Positions 62,600-64,000 of a stretch of 64,000 bases of DNA are shown piece by piece. Source of the stretch: DASPPM01 sp052143835 (GTDB lineage: Bacteria > Pseudomonadota > Alphaproteobacteria > JACZXZ01); contig JBKQRV010000162.1 in the NCBI GenBank assembly GCA_052143835.1, positions 1 through 64,000 on the forward strand. Direction: 5' to 3'. Each line of letters begins with the position of its first letter. Positions within the stretch are counted from its first letter, which is position 1. Below the pieces are notes generated by a model. The model was given only the letters and a program-made list of their open reading frames with translations. It ran no database searches and was not told the origin of the DNA. The position numbers and the translations under genes were made by a program.

Positions 62600-62767
62600 C
62601 GTCCCGATTCTGAAATTTACGACATCAGGAAAACACGTGTCATTGCGAGGCGCCCGAAGGGCGACGAAGCAATCCAGAGAGCGTTTCACACCACGCGTGC
62701 TGGATTGCTTCGCTACGCTCGCAATGACGGCTATGTCCGGGTGAGACGAACTTCGGAATCGGGACGC
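62599..62767. repeat. Nested intergenic palindromic element
   Basis: Outer arms GCGTCCCGATTC (62599-62610) and GAATCGGGACGC (62756-62767) are perfect inverted copies. Inside are GTCATTGCGAGG...GCAATCCAG (62639-62675) and CTGGATTGCTTCGCTACGCT...GCAATGAC (62700-62728), a repeat type common between genes in alphaproteobacteria. The gap to rpmE is otherwise empty. Confidence 0.72.
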
Positions 62768-62885
62768 TGGTGCTGGGGGGCAAAACCGATGCACGCGAGG
62801 CCCGGACGAAAGTGCCGCCTCGCCAAGCTTGCATTGCCGGCCGGCCTTGGCTATAAGCCGCGCTCAGAGGCGCGGAGCGAGAGCG

Positions 62886-63113
62886 ATGAAGAAGGACATC
62901 CACCCGAAGTACCACGAGATCTCCGTCGTGATGACGGACGGCACCGAGTTCAAGACCCGCTCGACCTATGGCGAGCCGGGGGCGGTGCTCCATCTCGACA
63001 TCGATCCCAAGACCCATCCGGCCTGGACCGGCGTTCACCGGCTCGTCGACACGGGCGGCCAGCTCGCCAAATTCAATAAGCGTTTCAAGGGGATGGGCCT
63101 AAAGACCACCTAG
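62886..63113 (+). CDS. rpmE: 50S ribosomal protein L31
   Basis: A 75-residue ribosomal protein, MKKDIHPKYHEISVVMTDGT. The body TRSTYGEPGAVLHLDIDPKT, HPAWTGVHRLVDTGGQLAKF and NKRFKGMG is the ordinary L31 sequence. It has no CXXC zinc motif, so it belongs to the zinc-free type. GAGCGAGAGCG before the ATG at 62886 is the ribosome-binding region. A strong terminator follows 25 nt later. Confidence 0.95.
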   Translation: MKKDIHPKYHEISVVMTDGTEFKTRSTYGEPGAVLHLDIDPKTHPAWTGVHRLVDTGGQLAKFNKRFKGMGLKTT

Positions 63114-63137
63114 GGCTTCGTCGGCAGGGCTCATGCA

Positions 63138-63163
63138 AAGGGCGCGGCTGAGGCGCCCTTTTT
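63138..63163 (+). terminator. Rho-independent terminator after rpmE
   Basis: Stem GGGCGC (63140-63145) and GCGCCC (63153-63158) with a 7-base loop, followed by TTTTT. It is 27 nt after the rpmE stop. Confidence 0.85.
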
Positions 63164-63283
63164 CATGGCGGGCGCCGGCACCTCCGGCCGCCGCGCGCGA
63201 GGTTGGAGAGCCCCTCTTGAAACGCCGACGATCCTCCCCAAATGGCTCTTGCTGCCGGACGCCCAAGGCGGGGTCCGGCCACC

Positions 63284-63310
63284 CTTGAAGCAAGCGGGCT
63301 CGACCCCAGG
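63284..63310 (+). promoter_or_regulatory. Sigma-32-type heat-shock promoter of hsp20
   Basis: CTTGAAG (63284-63290), a 13-base spacer, then CCCCAGG (63304-63310), matching the sigma-32 consensus CTTGAAA / CCCCATNT. The expected transcript start is near 63317, leaving a 40-base leader before the ATG at 63356. Confidence 0.7.
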
Positions 63311-63355
63311 GTGGGCCGCTCTTCTACATGTTGCTCAAATGGAGGATGTGTAGCC

Positions 63356-63808
63356 ATGCGTACCTTCGATCTCTCTCCGCTTTTCCGCTCGACGGTCGGC
63401 TTCGACCGCATGTCGCAGCTCCTCGACTCCGCGTTGCGCGTGGATGAGGCGCAGCTCTCCTATCCGCCCTACAACATCGAGAAGACGGGCGAGGACAGCT
63501 ATCGCATCACCATGGCGGTCGCCGGCTTCGGCCAGGACGACCTCAGCATCGTGAGCCAGGAGAACAGCGTCACCATCTCCGGCAAGGCCCAGGAGGTGCC
63601 CGAGGGGGTTGAGTATCTCCATCGCGGCATCGCCCGGCGCGCCTTCCAGCGCCGCTTCGAGCTCGCCGACCATATCAAGGTCAAGGGCGCCGAGCTCGTG
63701 AACGGCCTCCTCCATCTCGACCTCGTGCGCGAGGTCCCGGAGGAGCAGAAGCCGCGCGAGATCAAGATCTCGGCTGCGCCCAAGTCGGTCGAGGCCAAGG
63801 CCGCCTAA
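63356..63808 (+). CDS. Hsp20/IbpA-type small heat-shock protein
   Basis: A 150-residue alpha-crystallin protein, MRTFDLSPLFRSTVGFDRMS. The alpha-crystallin domain spans about 35-125: YPPYNIEKTGEDSYRITMAV, AGFGQDDLSIVSQENSVTIS and FQRRFELADHIKVKGAELVN. The C-terminal IxI anchor appears as IKI in PREIKISAAP. GGAGG lies about 10 nt before the ATG, and a sigma-32 promoter lies 46 nt upstream. It holds unfolding proteins in a refoldable state. Confidence 0.93.
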   Translation: MRTFDLSPLFRSTVGFDRMSQLLDSALRVDEAQLSYPPYNIEKTGEDSYRITMAVAGFGQDDLSIVSQENSVTISGKAQEVPEGVEYLHRGIARRAFQRRFELADHIKVKGAELVNGLLHLDLVREVPEEQKPREIKISAAPKSVEAKAA

Positions 63809-63838
63809 CCGCCCGGCAGTCGGAGACCCGGAAAGCGG

Positions 63839-63871
63839 AAGCCAGGGCCGAGCCCTGGCTTCTTGCTTTTT
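63839..63871 (+). terminator. Terminator after hsp20
   Basis: Stem AAGCCAGGGC (63839-63848) and GCCCTGGCTT (63852-63861), a perfect 10-bp helix with a 3-base loop, then TCTTGCTTTTT. Confidence 0.85.
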
Positions 63872-63921
63872 GGCGCCGGTTCAAGGCATTTGGCGTCTGG
63901 CTCGCGATGTCTGGTGCTGCC

Positions 63922-64000
63922 ATGCGCGAATATCGGATTGCGGCGATCCCCGGCGACGGCATCGGCAGCGAGGTGATCCCCGCCGGCATCGAGGTCCTGC
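63922..64000 (+). CDS. Tartrate-dehydrogenase-like enzyme, cut by right edge
   Basis: The visible 26 codons read MREYRIAAIPGDGIGSEVIP, then AGIEVL, the nucleotide-binding start of isocitrate/isopropylmalate/tartrate dehydrogenases. It is closely similar to the protein at 19699-20757 (KIAVIPGDGIGNEVVPEGIK). The ATG at 63922 is chosen by homology; an ATG at 63907 is also in frame. It follows the hsp20 terminator. Confidence 0.8.
   Translation, partial: MREYRIAAIPGDGIGSEVIPAGIEVL

Overview
This is high-GC bacterial chromosome, most likely from an alphaproteobacterium of the Rhodospirillales type. The clearest evidence is the minus-strand block yebC-ruvC-ruvA-ruvB-ybgC-tolQ-tolR-tolA-tolB-pal-cpoB-tilS-ftsH-folP-glmM-thiD (about 46.2 kb down to 30.1 kb), whose order is characteristic of that class. 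The DUF4164-zapA-6S RNA-fau arrangement and the tkt-gap-fba-thiE run agree with it. No rRNA, tRNA, CRISPR array or intact insertion sequence was seen.

The left 15 kb is an accessory locus for a ribosomally made, modified peptide (RiPP). On the minus strand (1-6.9 kb) lies an export set: a cyclic-nucleotide-binding-domain protein (cut by the window edge), a permease/ATPase, a C39-peptidase ABC transporter and an HlyD-type adaptor, all of the kind found with NHLP bacteriocin systems. Between 7.1 and 13.5 kb are nine tiny precursor genes (46-56 codons). They fall into two leader families: A, beginning MSEHKPEKK, and B, beginning MSKSKP. Every leader ends in a double-glycine site, and the cores after it are only 5-10 residues long and unrelated to each other. 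One precursor is frameshifted. Among them lie a 2OG-Fe(II) oxygenase, a YcaO-TfuA pair, and (13.8-15.2 kb) a SAM methyltransferase with a regulatory domain. The simplest model is: leaders recruit YcaO-TfuA (predicted backbone thioamidation), the oxygenase and the methyltransferase; the C39 domain cuts after GG; and the ABC/HlyD proteins export the short products. Relics show that a unit of B-peptide, oxygenase and methyltransferase was duplicated at least twice and then decayed differently in each copy.

From 15.3 to 30 kb is a mixed metabolic region: an SLC13/TrkA-C transporter, a glutathione transferase, two MaoC-like dehydratases, a tartrate-dehydrogenase-like enzyme, two GNAT acetyltransferases, a ModA-like binding protein, PhzF, AlaX, a serine/threonine-dehydratase-like enzyme, a DMT exporter with a divergent MocR regulator, and a YncE-like beta-propeller protein.

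From 30 to 46 kb is the housekeeping block for amino-sugar, folate and thiamine synthesis, FtsH proteolysis, tRNA-Ile lysidine synthesis, the Tol-Pal envelope machine and RuvABC. From 46 to 58.7 kb come a small membrane protein, YmdB-like phosphodiesterase, 5-formyl-THF cyclo-ligase, 6S RNA, ZapA, transketolase, GAPDH, class I aldolase, ThiE, an XRE regulator, divergent epmA/efp and an inositol-monophosphatase-like enzyme. The right end holds a likely envelope complex (Ala/Pro-rich OmpA-like, MotA-like and MotB/OmpA-like proteins), rpmE, a heat-shock-promoted hsp20, and the start of a second tartrate-dehydrogenase-like gene. Three intergenic palindromic repeat elements (24.5, 52.9 and 62.6 kb) mark the core region.
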